Shown: piece by piece, positions 39,019 to 51,000 of the stretch
How the letters are laid out: each line of letters opens with the position of its first letter
Numbering within the stretch: the stretch's first letter is position 1
Assembly: GCF_028858725.1 (NCBI RefSeq)
Contig: NC_084767.1
Location: 18,181,895-18,245,894 of the forward strand
Source of the DNA: Colius striatus
Lineage: Eukaryota > Chordata > Aves > Coliiformes > Coliidae
DNA length: 64,000 nt
Direction of reading: 5' to 3'
Notes under the pieces: model-generated
Databases searched by the model: none
What the model was told of the DNA's origin: nothing
Seen by the model: the letters and a program-made list of their open reading frames with translations, nothing else
Position numbers and translations under genes: made by a program

Positions 39019-42000
39019 CTGCAAAACAAGAAGGAAAAAAAGAGAGTCAGTTATCCCATGGGTGCCTGCTGTGGGCACAGAGGTTGCGGGCAGCGCCCGC
39101 TGATTTGATTACAGTGGTCCTGTGAAGACTTCACTACTTCATCGTGATGTTTTCACTTTCTTAATCATTGACCACAACATATTTATATTGCCATTTATCA
39201 AATCCTTAAGTAGTCTGAGGTGTTATAATCATATGATAAAGACGGATTGCAAACCAGAAAATCCCAGATCCTCCAAAATATTCGTAGCATGCAGCTCCCA
39301 ACATCCCAAAAGCTACAGATTTGGGAGAAAAGCCAGCAAATTACTTCCCATCATGCATGTCTGTAAGCATGGTATCCCAAACAAAATTAACCAAGCACTT
39401 TAAAAATAGTAAAACAGGTGCATCTGCAAGAGTATAGTTAAATTTAGTTTAGAAAAGTTCGGATTAAAATGTTTGAAGCAATTACTTCCTTATTTTTACA
39501 TAAAATACATTTAACCTCACAACTGAATTAACACTGGGCAACTTTATGTTTCACCGCAAGCTTGAAGTGCAGTTCTAATATGTACGTTAAATCCTGTTTA
39601 CCTATTTTAAAAGGTCAAGACAGGATCATTTTGCATCAGAACTTGGTTTAATCTAAATGCACGCTCATTTTAAACCACACTGAAACTGAAGGAAACAACC
39701 ACAACATTCTGATAAAAAAAATGAGTCCATTAGCCAAGGGTACAGAGAGATCACATCACTGCATAAGCATTAAAAGCAAATCAGCAGATAAACAATTAAG
39801 TAGAAATTCCCCTAATCTGAAGCTAGTTCTGACAAAACATCAGAGCAGACTTCCAGAAAAATCTCTTGCATTTTGGTCACCCGCTACATGCCATGTGTGG
39901 CAGCATTGGCTGTTGCTTCAAACAAGACCATGAAAAATTTAACTGGAAGAGACACTGTCAGGCCAAGTTGGTGTGAGAAGTCAGGTTTTATCAAATGACA
40001 TGCACTGTTATTTTGTCCAGCATTTTAAAACTCTATCTCCAGAGATAGCTGTGGAGGAATAAGGCAGCTTAATGCTGCTAGCACATGAGAAAACAAACAT
40101 GAAATGAGGTACGAGTTGTACGACATCCCACCAAACCCAGACTCAAAATACTCGTTTCAGGTCATCATCCTGACACCATCCTAAAGCAGTGTGACATCAG
40201 TCAGTCAACCCGTGGACAGGTTTTCCTCATGTAACCCATAGCCTGACAGTGTCTCTTAAAGCCATAAATCATCACCACTGACAGGGCACAGACTTTAAAG
40301 AAAAAAAACCCACCAGTATCTACATGCTCTTCAGTGTCCCAGTTGTGCTTTGGGAGATCTCATATGTATGCTTATATACATATATTTATTCATATATAAT
40401 TTAGAGTTTGCTGGGTGTCAACATGCTTTTTGTGAAGGGAAGGCATTCTTTTTTTTACCTGTGTATACACATGCACACACAGATGCATGTGGATACAGTC
40501 ACACAAACATCTTTATATACTGAGATTAATCAAGTTTTAATCTCCAAGAATGACCGACAGAAAGCCCAGAACATCGTTGTGAAGTAAACACTGCACAGAC
40601 CAGATTCACACAGCAGTTCACTCAACATCTACCCAGTCAGGTGTTGCACGTACCATCCTCTTCACTATCTGCGTCAGTCATATCTGCTAGCTTGGGGCTG
40701 GACGGCTGCCGACTATGCCACTGAGGCATCTTCGATGAAATACAGGCCACCGGTTCACTACTGAGAGGAGCTGATGAAAGTCTAGAGAGGTCACTGTGCA
40801 GCATCTTTGACCTCTGCACTGCCACACTATAGTCTGGAGGTTTTAGGTGTGGGTGGTGGGGCGATCCTTCCTTTATGTCCGCTAAAGAAATCCCCATATA
40901 TCCCGGAGGGGTGGGCGGTGGCTCCCTATACCTATCGTCCTTCTTAGGTGAGGTGACACAGTACACTGGCACAAGAAATAAGCAATGGAAATGTTAAAGA
41001 AGAAAACAAAGGAAACAAAACATTAAAAAATCATGAAATGTTACAATGGCAAAACAGAAACTGATAACAAAATGCAAATGCAGAAACACTGGTTATAACG
41101 ACAGCAGCAGATATTTACGCTTTCATTTATGTTTTCTACTTATTTTACGAAGTCAGAGTAGTAACAGACCCTGTGAAAGCATTGGATGCCAATCGACTGG
41201 AAACAGGGCTACAGCCTTCTCTGTGCTACTCCCTACTCTGCTATGGAGCTCCCCAGTACGACAGAGGAGCGTCATGGCAGCACTGCAGGCTGAGCCCGCT
41301 CCCCCTCTGCCACAGGCTGGGAAACTGAAACAAAAACAAATTAAGGCAACTAGCCCAAAGTTAGCGTGCTGGTATCCAACAGCAAGAACTGCTGGTCGAC
41401 TTCCAACGACAACCACTGCATCATCCAAAGGAGAGGTCAGTGGCTTAATGGAAAATCGTTACAACAAAATATCACTGTATCAACCTGTGTGTAGTAAGAC
41501 ATTAAACCATTCAATCGGCTTATGCTATAAGGAGAAAAACAGATCATATCACGTAAAACTGCTCCTATGAGGCAAATCATATATTGACCCTGCAACCATT
41601 ATTTTTCATTTTTAAATAGTAAATATTGGGTTAGCACATCCATATTTTCAACTTCTTCCTTTGGGTTTTTTTTTGTTTGTTTTCTTTTATACTTGTATCT
41701 TAAAACTATGTTTTCAGTTTACAAGTGAGAAAAAGAATAACCAGGAACAGCCATGGAAACAAATACCTTTGGAAAGGTTGCTTTAGACCTTTTGAGGTCA
41801 AGAAAAGACTACAATCACTGATACTTCTTTGCAATGCTCATATCACATAATTCATCTTCTACTTTCCCATCCCATTCATCGTAAGTTCAGGCCACAAAGG
41901 CTCTCAAACCAAATCTTAACTTTTTTTAAAGTTCCCTCCCATCCACCCCTAGGTCTGGGGCTCATGTGCATGTTAAATGGGGCTTTTTCCATGTACACAT

Positions 42001-45000
42001 TGCAATAGGAGGGTTTCAAAGCTAGGATAATTTGTAAAAGCTATTAGTTGGGTGAATTAGCATTCTTCTTGTGAAGGCATTTTAAATAGCGCATGTTCAT
42101 TACAGTTTCATTTATTTCAGCAACTGTAATATTTTCTTATCTTACAAGAACATGAAAGGCTGAAATTAAAGGAGTACTTCTGATTGTGTTGTGGACTTGT
42201 GAGATTGCAGGTCTTGGTATCAGGAACAAGAACTGGTTCATACCTGATGGCATTTGTTCATGCTCAGGTTTACCATAAAATAAACCAACCCAAATCTATC
42301 AAAATAAAATATTCTAAGAACACTTAATGTCCACAATATTAAGCGTCCAGAATTTTTGTCACTCACCCACAGTCTCAGGAGGTTACAAACTCTTTCACAA
42401 GGAACTCCCCTACCCAAGTAGATGATTATTCAAATATTTGCTTTGTAAAGAAAATAGGCTGAAACTCCACACAGTGGTTACAGGAAACCTAACTAAAAGG
42501 CAACAATATAAATGTTAGTGTCTACTACAGGTAAAAGTAATGGAAAGGCTATTCTCTTTGGACATCCAGCAATGGCTCATTATCATTCCACACCTCCACT
42601 GCTGGTAAAGAAAAGGTTGCAGCAAGAAACATTTCACATTGCAGAGGGCAGAGTTGCACGTGAAGTCATCACATTCACTGATTCTGATAAGACCACATTC
42701 TGCCATTAGTATGTGGGCAGTGCCTTTCCAGCTCCATTTTAAAGGTTTCAGGAAAGAAAGCTTTGTGCCAATTCTTTTGGGGACTACTTAACACCAGCAC
42801 TCATTAAGCAAATTAACTGAAGATTCCAGTTTTGTTTACAATATCCTGAACTCATGTAGTCATTACAGTCGCTGGCAACAAGCTGTTTGTAGAGAATAAG
42901 CAAATGGTGAAGTAAAGCACAAATATCTTTGGTGTGTTGTATGATGACAAACAGCTAACAGATTTACGTTTACAAATCAGAAACTGTATTCACCTCTACC
43001 AGATCTTTGCTTAAGTAGATGTACACGTGCTCTACTGAAGCACATTGCTCAGTGTTTCGTACAAGTGAGCTATGATTGCATAGAGGTTGTGCTACAAAGC
43101 TACAAGGTGCAGTATGTAAACAGATTTTAAAAGAAGGGGAAGAGCTGTGAGCAAAGATAGGCTCTACTAGAGAGTTAACATACCATCTCCCTAAACCAAC
43201 TCAGAGGCTCACCTGCAGCTTTGAAAGGCTACAAGGGCAGTACACATGCACAGGAGTGAGCTGTGAGCAAGTCTTTTTGCAAGGTTCTACCACACTGCCT
43301 TTCTTTTGTGAAGCCAAGGAGGAGGAATGCAATCCAAGACCTCCACCCAACATGTGATGTTTATTCAGGCAATTACCTTTGATAACACAAACCCCTCCAG
43401 CAATCTAGTCAGTAATTAAATTGCATTTCAGCTGCACCCTTGACTTGAAGTCTAGAAAGCTTTGCACTCCATGTTTTGTCTTGTTCCTAACCCAGTTCTT
43501 TAGTTTTGGCTGTTAAAACTCACTATAACATAGCAAGAACATTTTGCTTGGTAGAACTATGCATATTTGAAAAGTCATTTTCTAAGTTTTCTTCCTTTCA
43601 TATGTAGCCAAACTGCAACTGTATAACCAAATAATGCGCAATTTAGCATAGCAAAGATACAAAGGGAATCTGCTTTGCCCTTGAGCTTCCAGAGACCAAA
43701 GCCCTGTGGATGAAAGGTGCCTCAGTTTCTGAGAGGTGGGAGAGCTCTGTACCACTCAGCAGTCATTCTTTTCCCTCTTGAGTTCGTGGAAAGTCTGTAT
43801 TATATAAACTTCAAGAAGCCATGCTTGTTGCTCCTTGACAAAAGAATGTCTACAGCAATGAATGTTTTTAAAATCATTTATAAAAAAAGGTACAGAGAGG
43901 AACTGCCTGACCTTTCCATGAAGTCAGTTCCCCTGCAGACCCATAAGTGACTGGGAAGTGGGCTGGTTTACTCTTGCAATTTTCTTAATGCAAAAGAAGG
44001 TGGCTTGAAAACACACTGTCTGTGTAATGCTCTGATCGAAACCACATGTAAAGCTGAATTTAACATGCCATCCAGCCCCAAGACCTACTGATGTCATTTC
44101 TTGACAACTTGGTATCAAAATGAAAAACAGATGCAGAAGCTTCCATACATAAGCTGCTGCTTGACTTACCTATCAGGCCTTTCTCTGTACTCGAAGTAAC
44201 AGTTTTGTAAGTGGCATCAGCGCCTGGTTTAGAGTCCAAAACCTCTGTTTGCTCTGCTGTGGAATTCTCCAGCCCCCTCCGCTTAATCGTCCCATAGTTT
44301 GTTTCGTAGGTATCTGACAGCGAACTGGAGGAAGCCCAGCTCTGCCGAGACTGATCGAGCTCCATGCTGGCTTTCGACTGCCTGTTGGTTTTGGAGAAGG
44401 CTTCAGAATACAAATAGGCCTCCTCAGAATAACAGTTTGTGGGATCAACTTCAGCAATAGGCCCATCCAGCTGGGTGTGACGGTGAGAATTGAGGAGATC
44501 CCAGCTCTTCTGGTTTGGGATGTTCTGGAAGTTATCATGGGAACTACTCGAGCATGAAGTCCAGCTTCCTCGACCGCTATCCGCTGCCTCTACTGTGATA
44601 TGTTCATGGGAGATCTCCTCACTGCTCATGGAGGATGTGAAAGCCATCCCTCTGATGAGAGCAGGCCTGGTCATTGACCAGCTACATTTGAAAATAAGAG
44701 AAATCAGAAAAAAACCAAAACCATTCATAAGCTTTTCAAACAAGAGTAGCATACTCAGAGACAAGTATCTGGTTTAAAGACAACTAAACTCTGTTTTTAA
44801 GACAGGTAGGCAGCAAAGTCAAGGGCACACAGGAACATTGACAAGAAACACCACTATTCCTGACTCGTTACCACACATGGCAGCAGGGAAGTTATTCTCA
44901 AGGCAACAGGCATTAACAGGCTTGAACTCAGATCCATAAGAATCTGGTCCACAGAAGCTTTCCTCTAGCAACAAGATGGTGCGTGACTGAACACAGAGGA

Positions 45001-48000
45001 GTGATTACATCCTAGTTTCAGGCTATGGCCACTTCTTTCTTTGCACTTATAAACCAAAATCAAAATCAATATTTAGAGTGAAAAACAACCCCTTCACTGG
45101 ACACTAACATAAAGTTTAGACAGACTGGAGGTAGTTGTGTTTCAAGAATATTTGGAAATATTGGGCATAAACAATGTTTGTGGAAGCGATCTGGAGTGAT
45201 GGATTCTGAAAACCTAAGTATGACATTTCTTGTTTAAAGAAATGGCTGCCAAAAGCTCTAATTGCTGTCAATGCACAATTAAGGGGGAAAAAAAAAACCC
45301 CTAAAGCTAGGTTTGCATGAATTTACAATACACAAAGTTATGATTGCTAGACGTTATTCAAGTCTCTTGACTATTTCTGGTATTGTTAACAAATGCATGG
45401 GCAGCACAACATAAAAATTCAACACTATCCCTCAGCAGTTTATTGACACGTTCTGAAATTGAGGGACATATCTCAGGGATGTGCAAGCAACTTCTTTTTT
45501 TGCTTTGCTTTTCTATTTTAAAAAATTCTATCATTAAAAGAAGTTTCCTCCCTCCAAAACCCACAGAAACTAAGACATAAAGTAACAACCACAAACCACA
45601 ATCTGCTTTTAATTTGCAAAGAAATAGTGAGCTGAAGGTAGCTTTTCACAGCCAGGCTGGAGGGGCATTCTGCTGAACACACTGTTACTGCTTTTAGTAA
45701 TTCTCAGCACATCTTAGGCCTTTTAGAAAAGGGAATTATTTTCATGAAGCACATCTTTAAATTCCCACTTTAGCCCAAAGAAATAAACTGAATCACTAAT
45801 TTCTTAAAAGCTGCATCACTTCAGCAAAGCATACACAAATTAACTTTACAGGGCAGAGAACACCACAGAATACTGGTGTATTAGAACCAACTATACAGAA
45901 ACAACATACAGCTCTTTATAGAGGTCAATCACAAAAACAGATATCGCTTTAGAGATAAGCTATAAAAAATAGTAACAAGCAAATCCATTGACTTGAATCC
46001 ACATTTGAGAAGAGAATATATTGTCCCAAGAAATCCTTAAATCCTATGGATCAAGGCTTAACATCTAGTAAGACAAAACCAAAAATTTCCAGCTCAAAGT
46101 GTTATCTCAGGATAAGTTCTCATTGCATTGAACCAACAAGACCTTGTGTGTGGAAACTCGAGGAAGACAGTGGCAGAAAGCTTCCACTCTGCCCAAGCCA
46201 GAAGTGCTAATCATGAAAATCCTTAAAAACCACATTACAGCATGCTAAGTAACCAGTACTGCTGACTCAGAGTGCTGATAATATCCCGACTGTTCTGCTG
46301 TCACTCCCTTCTGCACTTCTTGTTAAGTATCATCCTAGCTTTTAAGACATCGCAGTCTCTGCAAGAGATGTACATCTGAACCACACCAATGGTAACAAGC
46401 TGCTGTATATCCAAGTAGTACTGTAAGTTTCTAGGGAAAAGAGGCTCCTCCCATGCAGAGCAGCCAGTACTCCAGTTTATAGCAAGAGCTTAATAAACAA
46501 AGCAGAGAGTGTAACTGTACCCCGACCAAAGCATCATTACCCTTTCTGACACTACGCCAACAAGCCCAACCAAAACCAGCCGTGTCTTACCCCGGGCAGG
46601 GCTGGCCATACTCAGTCAGAGGCTGAGGATGTTCTTTTCTCTCTGCCCCTCCTGAATCCACCACAATGAGGGACTGGGACAGACTCCTCTCATCCTGCAG
46701 TGCTGCCGACATCGAGTCCACTGAGCAGTTGCTCACAATGCTGGACCGGGATGAAATCTCACTGTGACTGGAGTCCGAGAAGTTATCAGATTTAGTGGAG
46801 GGTATGAGGGCATAGCCTAAAGGACCAAAGAGAACATCTTGGGTCAAAAAGTAATTTTAATTTACCAGGCTCGACAATGACTAATTGACACACATTTCAA
46901 TAATTTACAAGTAAACACCATACAGATCAGTCCACTGACATTTTTAGGGTATGAAAGCTTTCAGCAACTGTCAGCATCTACCACTGTAACTTAACACAAG
47001 TCCAGTGATGTCAGTAACCTACCTGCAACTTCACTACTCTCCCGCTCAGAAGGTTTAACCTTCATAACCAGGATCAACAGTTGCAGCATGAATAGCGGGT
47101 GGGGAAATCAGGTCTTTCCAATTTTATAAGTGCCAAGTCCTCTAGCATAAATGCTGTGCATTTCTCTGCATCCCTCTGCCCTACTGTGTGAGACAACGAT
47201 TTTGGCAGGAGATGCTGACTACAGTAAAAGCCAGCTTATTGGCACCCAGGATTAGCCACATGGTCCATTTCAGTTTTATTACCTGTTCCAAAATTAATAG
47301 AGAAGGAAGCGAAAGTGGGAAACAACATTTTGGCAGGACCTGGACCAGACATCAGCATCGGTCCCACAGAAGGAAAACAGCTGAAGGTGTCACCAGTTAC
47401 AGAGCAAAATAAAAAAAAAAAGGCATTTTCTGCTTTTCTTACCCTTACCCTCAAATAACTTATTTCAAACATAATGTTTTTAGCCCCATATAGCCAACAC
47501 CTCTTCTCCCTAGTACCTGGAGTGAATGTAAAAGATACTACTATATTGGGGACTTCCATGGGCTTTGGTTACACATATCCTGAAGACACTTCTGTTGGTA
47601 CAACAAAAGTGATTCTAGATGGGACACCTGTCCCCAGACTGTATCAGAAAAAGCCCTCAATATGGACAACTTGTCTAAATAATTTATTTTGATGACCTTA
47701 AAGAATCAAGAACTGAAATGAGCTGAACTTGGCAAAGTGCATCTGGGCTGGTCTGAAGGAAGCCACACTATGAAGTTTTTCAGGCTTAGTGCCTGGTCTC
47801 CCTCCACACAGGGCAACCTAGAGGTTGAACCAAAGAGCACTGTCTGAATGCTCTGAACACCGAAAGGCTTGAGGCCACAATCACTTCCCTGGGCAGCGTG
47901 GTCCAGGGCTTGGCCAGAGCTTCAGAGAAGAATTTTTTGCCTAATATCCAATCCGAATTTCCAGCTTTAAGCCATTCCTATGTGTCTTATGAGCATACAT

Positions 48001-51000
48001 CAGAGACAAGAGATCAGCATCTCCCTCTCTGCTCCCCCTCACGAGAAAGCTGTAGACACCAATGAAGGCACCTTTTACATTCCTCTGCTCTAGGCCAAGT
48101 AGACCATGTTTCCTCAGACATTCTTCATAAGTCATGCCCTCAAATCCTCTCATCATCTTCATTGCCGTCTTTTGAACACATTCCAACATCTTTATACGTT
48201 TCTTCTATTGTGGAGCCCAAAACTGCACACAGCACTCGAGGTGAGGCCACATCAATGCTGAATACAGTGGGACAATCTCTTCCTGCAATCAGTTTGCTAC
48301 ACTGTGCTTAATGCACCCCAGGATATAGATAGTCCTCTTGGTCATCAGGGCACATTGTTGACCTATATTGAGTTTCCCCATCTACCAAAACCCCCCAGTC
48401 TCTTTCCACAGGGCTGCACTCTAGCTTCTTGCCCCCTGGTCTATACATATGTGGTCTATACAGAATACACTGTCCCAGGTGCAGGATCCAATATTTGTTC
48501 TTTCTTATATTTCGCAGAGCTGGTGACTGCTCAGCACTCTCATCTATCAAGATCTCTCTGTAAGGCCTCTCTACCCTGGAAGGAATCAATGGTTTCTCCT
48601 AATTTAGCATTATCAGCAAACTTACTTGTGTGCATCCAACTTCCCGTGTTGAGGTCGATAAAAGCGCACTGGCCCTAAAATTGGGCCCTGGAGAGCACCA
48701 CTGGTGACTGGGCACCAGCCAGATTGGTATCATTTACTACATACCCCATTCACTTCTCCCTGGGTCCAACCCTTCAAGCCAACTATTCACCCACAATATT
48801 GTGTACATGCTGGATATTTTGTCCAGAAAGATGCTGTGAGATACAGCATCAAAAGCTTTGCTAAACCTGAAAGTCTCACATCTGCAGCCTTCCCTTCACC
48901 TGTGAGGTGAGCAATCTTGTCTTGAAAGGATATGAGGTTAGTAAGGCATGATCTTCCCACCATGAACTCATATTGGCTTTGATTCATGACTGCATTTTGT
49001 CTTTCAAACGTTATTCAGTAACTCCCACAATAATCTTCTCCATCACTTTTCCTGAATCTCACTGAAGCAAGACTGAAAGCCTTATAATTACCAGGGTCTT
49101 CTTTCTTACCTTCCTTGAAATTTGGAGTAATATTTGCTAGCTTCCAGTTGACTGTGACTTTCTCTAGAGTCCCAAGATCAGTGACAAATAACAGAGAGGT
49201 CCCACAATAACATCGACTGACTCTTTGAGAACCCTGGGATAGATCCCATCAGGCTCAACAGACTTATGTGCTTCCAGCTGCAGCAACAAATTTAGGATGT
49301 TCGGTCTTCAAGCTCTCTGGAGTACTCAACTCTTTAGACAAGTCCATGCACCATCTTATGAGCAGATCAAAATTAATTCTTTTGTGCTATCAGGCAACAA
49401 CATCAGGAGGCATCTGCTAAATTGGTTCCTTTTCTTTATAATCAAAAGAACCAATTTGCCTCCAATAATACTGTCTCACAGTTGTGGGTAGTTCCCCTTT
49501 ATCTGAGGGCAAAAAGCCTTGCATTAATGTCTGTGATGTTGCTTTGTTGGTTTTTTTTTTTCATTTAAATCTTTTTATTAAGTTCTCAGTAGGTTTCTCC
49601 ATAGTGATTGCATATCAGGAAATGGATTGTTGCCTTCACTAGGAGAAAACAGTCTATGATATGTCTTGTGTTATGGACAGAAAATTGCAAAAAATAGAAT
49701 CATAGAATGGCAGGGTTGGAAGAGATCTTTAGCGATCATCTAGTCCAACCCCGCTGCAGAAGCAGGTCCACCTAGAACCTTTCTTTGAAAATACTGGATC
49801 ATCAACTGCTTTGGGTATAAGTAAACACACATTGGTAAATTAATCAGAACATGGTCTTTCTTTACAGAAGACCCTATTAATGCACTAGTTACACAGTCCT
49901 CAGACAAGCATTTTTTCCCAAATTCCTGCCCATCACTCGATTTCTCCCTTCATTTTTCCCTACATTTGACATTGCCATATATTTACATCAATTAGGTGAA
50001 AATGTGAGATGACCAGGCAGTGTAAAAGTAATAAACACACCTTAATACAGAACACCGATGCCCTTAAGTCTGTAAAAACTACAGAGGTCATAAGGTACTT
50101 GGAACCACTAGTATATGCATCACTACACATACAGCTCAATTTCACAGCTTAAGTTTAAATTGTAAAATTTTAAGAGCAAATATGACCATTAAATATCAAT
50201 ATTATTAAACTTAAAAAAATAATCTTATGAATGAAAAATAAGTATTTAAGACTAATATTTTTACAATTAAATTTCAGTTTACTTTTCTCTGAAAATAATG
50301 CCTCATATTTACTTTGTATAAATAACTCATTATAATCAACACAACTGTACTGCAGTAACAAATGTTCTCAAAGTGCATTTTAAACTTTAAGATGCTCCTC
50401 AAGAACCTCAAAGATCTGGAGGACAAAAGGACTCCTGTTTATCACAGAAATTAATGCTATCTGAAGGTTGAGTCATTAAGTAACAGCAGACATATATAAA
50501 CAGACTAAATGCAAAGTCTTTGCTGGGCTGAAAAGGTCAGCAGAAGACTTGACTAAATATACACCAGTGCTGGGAGGGGATATTCCATCTACACCATGAG
50601 GGACTACCTCGAGTCTAAGTGTGAGCATTACAGAACTTACTGTTCCATTGGCATCTGCAAAACACTAAGTAACAGAACTGTCACTGTACCTGTTCCTTAA
50701 TTTTCTAAACTTCACATTATTGTCTTCACTGCACTGTAGCAGTGAAGACAATAATGTTTATAGCAATTAGCTATAAACAACTGACAAATAGCTTAAACAC
50801 GTAAACGCTAAAATAACTTAGATAAAATCAGTGTGACACAAAGTGGACATCAGTCTTTCTTCTAAAAATACATCATATAGTCTTCCTTCTCCTTCTAGAC
50901 TTCATGCACAAGCAGTGAGATATCCACAGATCGCTGTTGCTATAGATACTTGCTGTACTCAGAGCATCACTGTCTTTCTCCTTTTGGTTTTCACTCCTTT

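Noticed and set aside
41046..41570. 174-codon plus-strand open frame
   Set aside because: It lies antisense inside a RAPGEF6 intron, with no recognisable domain and no flanking gene structure. It is probably chance.
47941..48987. Short minus-strand frames that could be taken for genes
   Set aside because: They are pieces of one decayed CR1 reverse-transcriptase frame, separated by stops and frameshifts.
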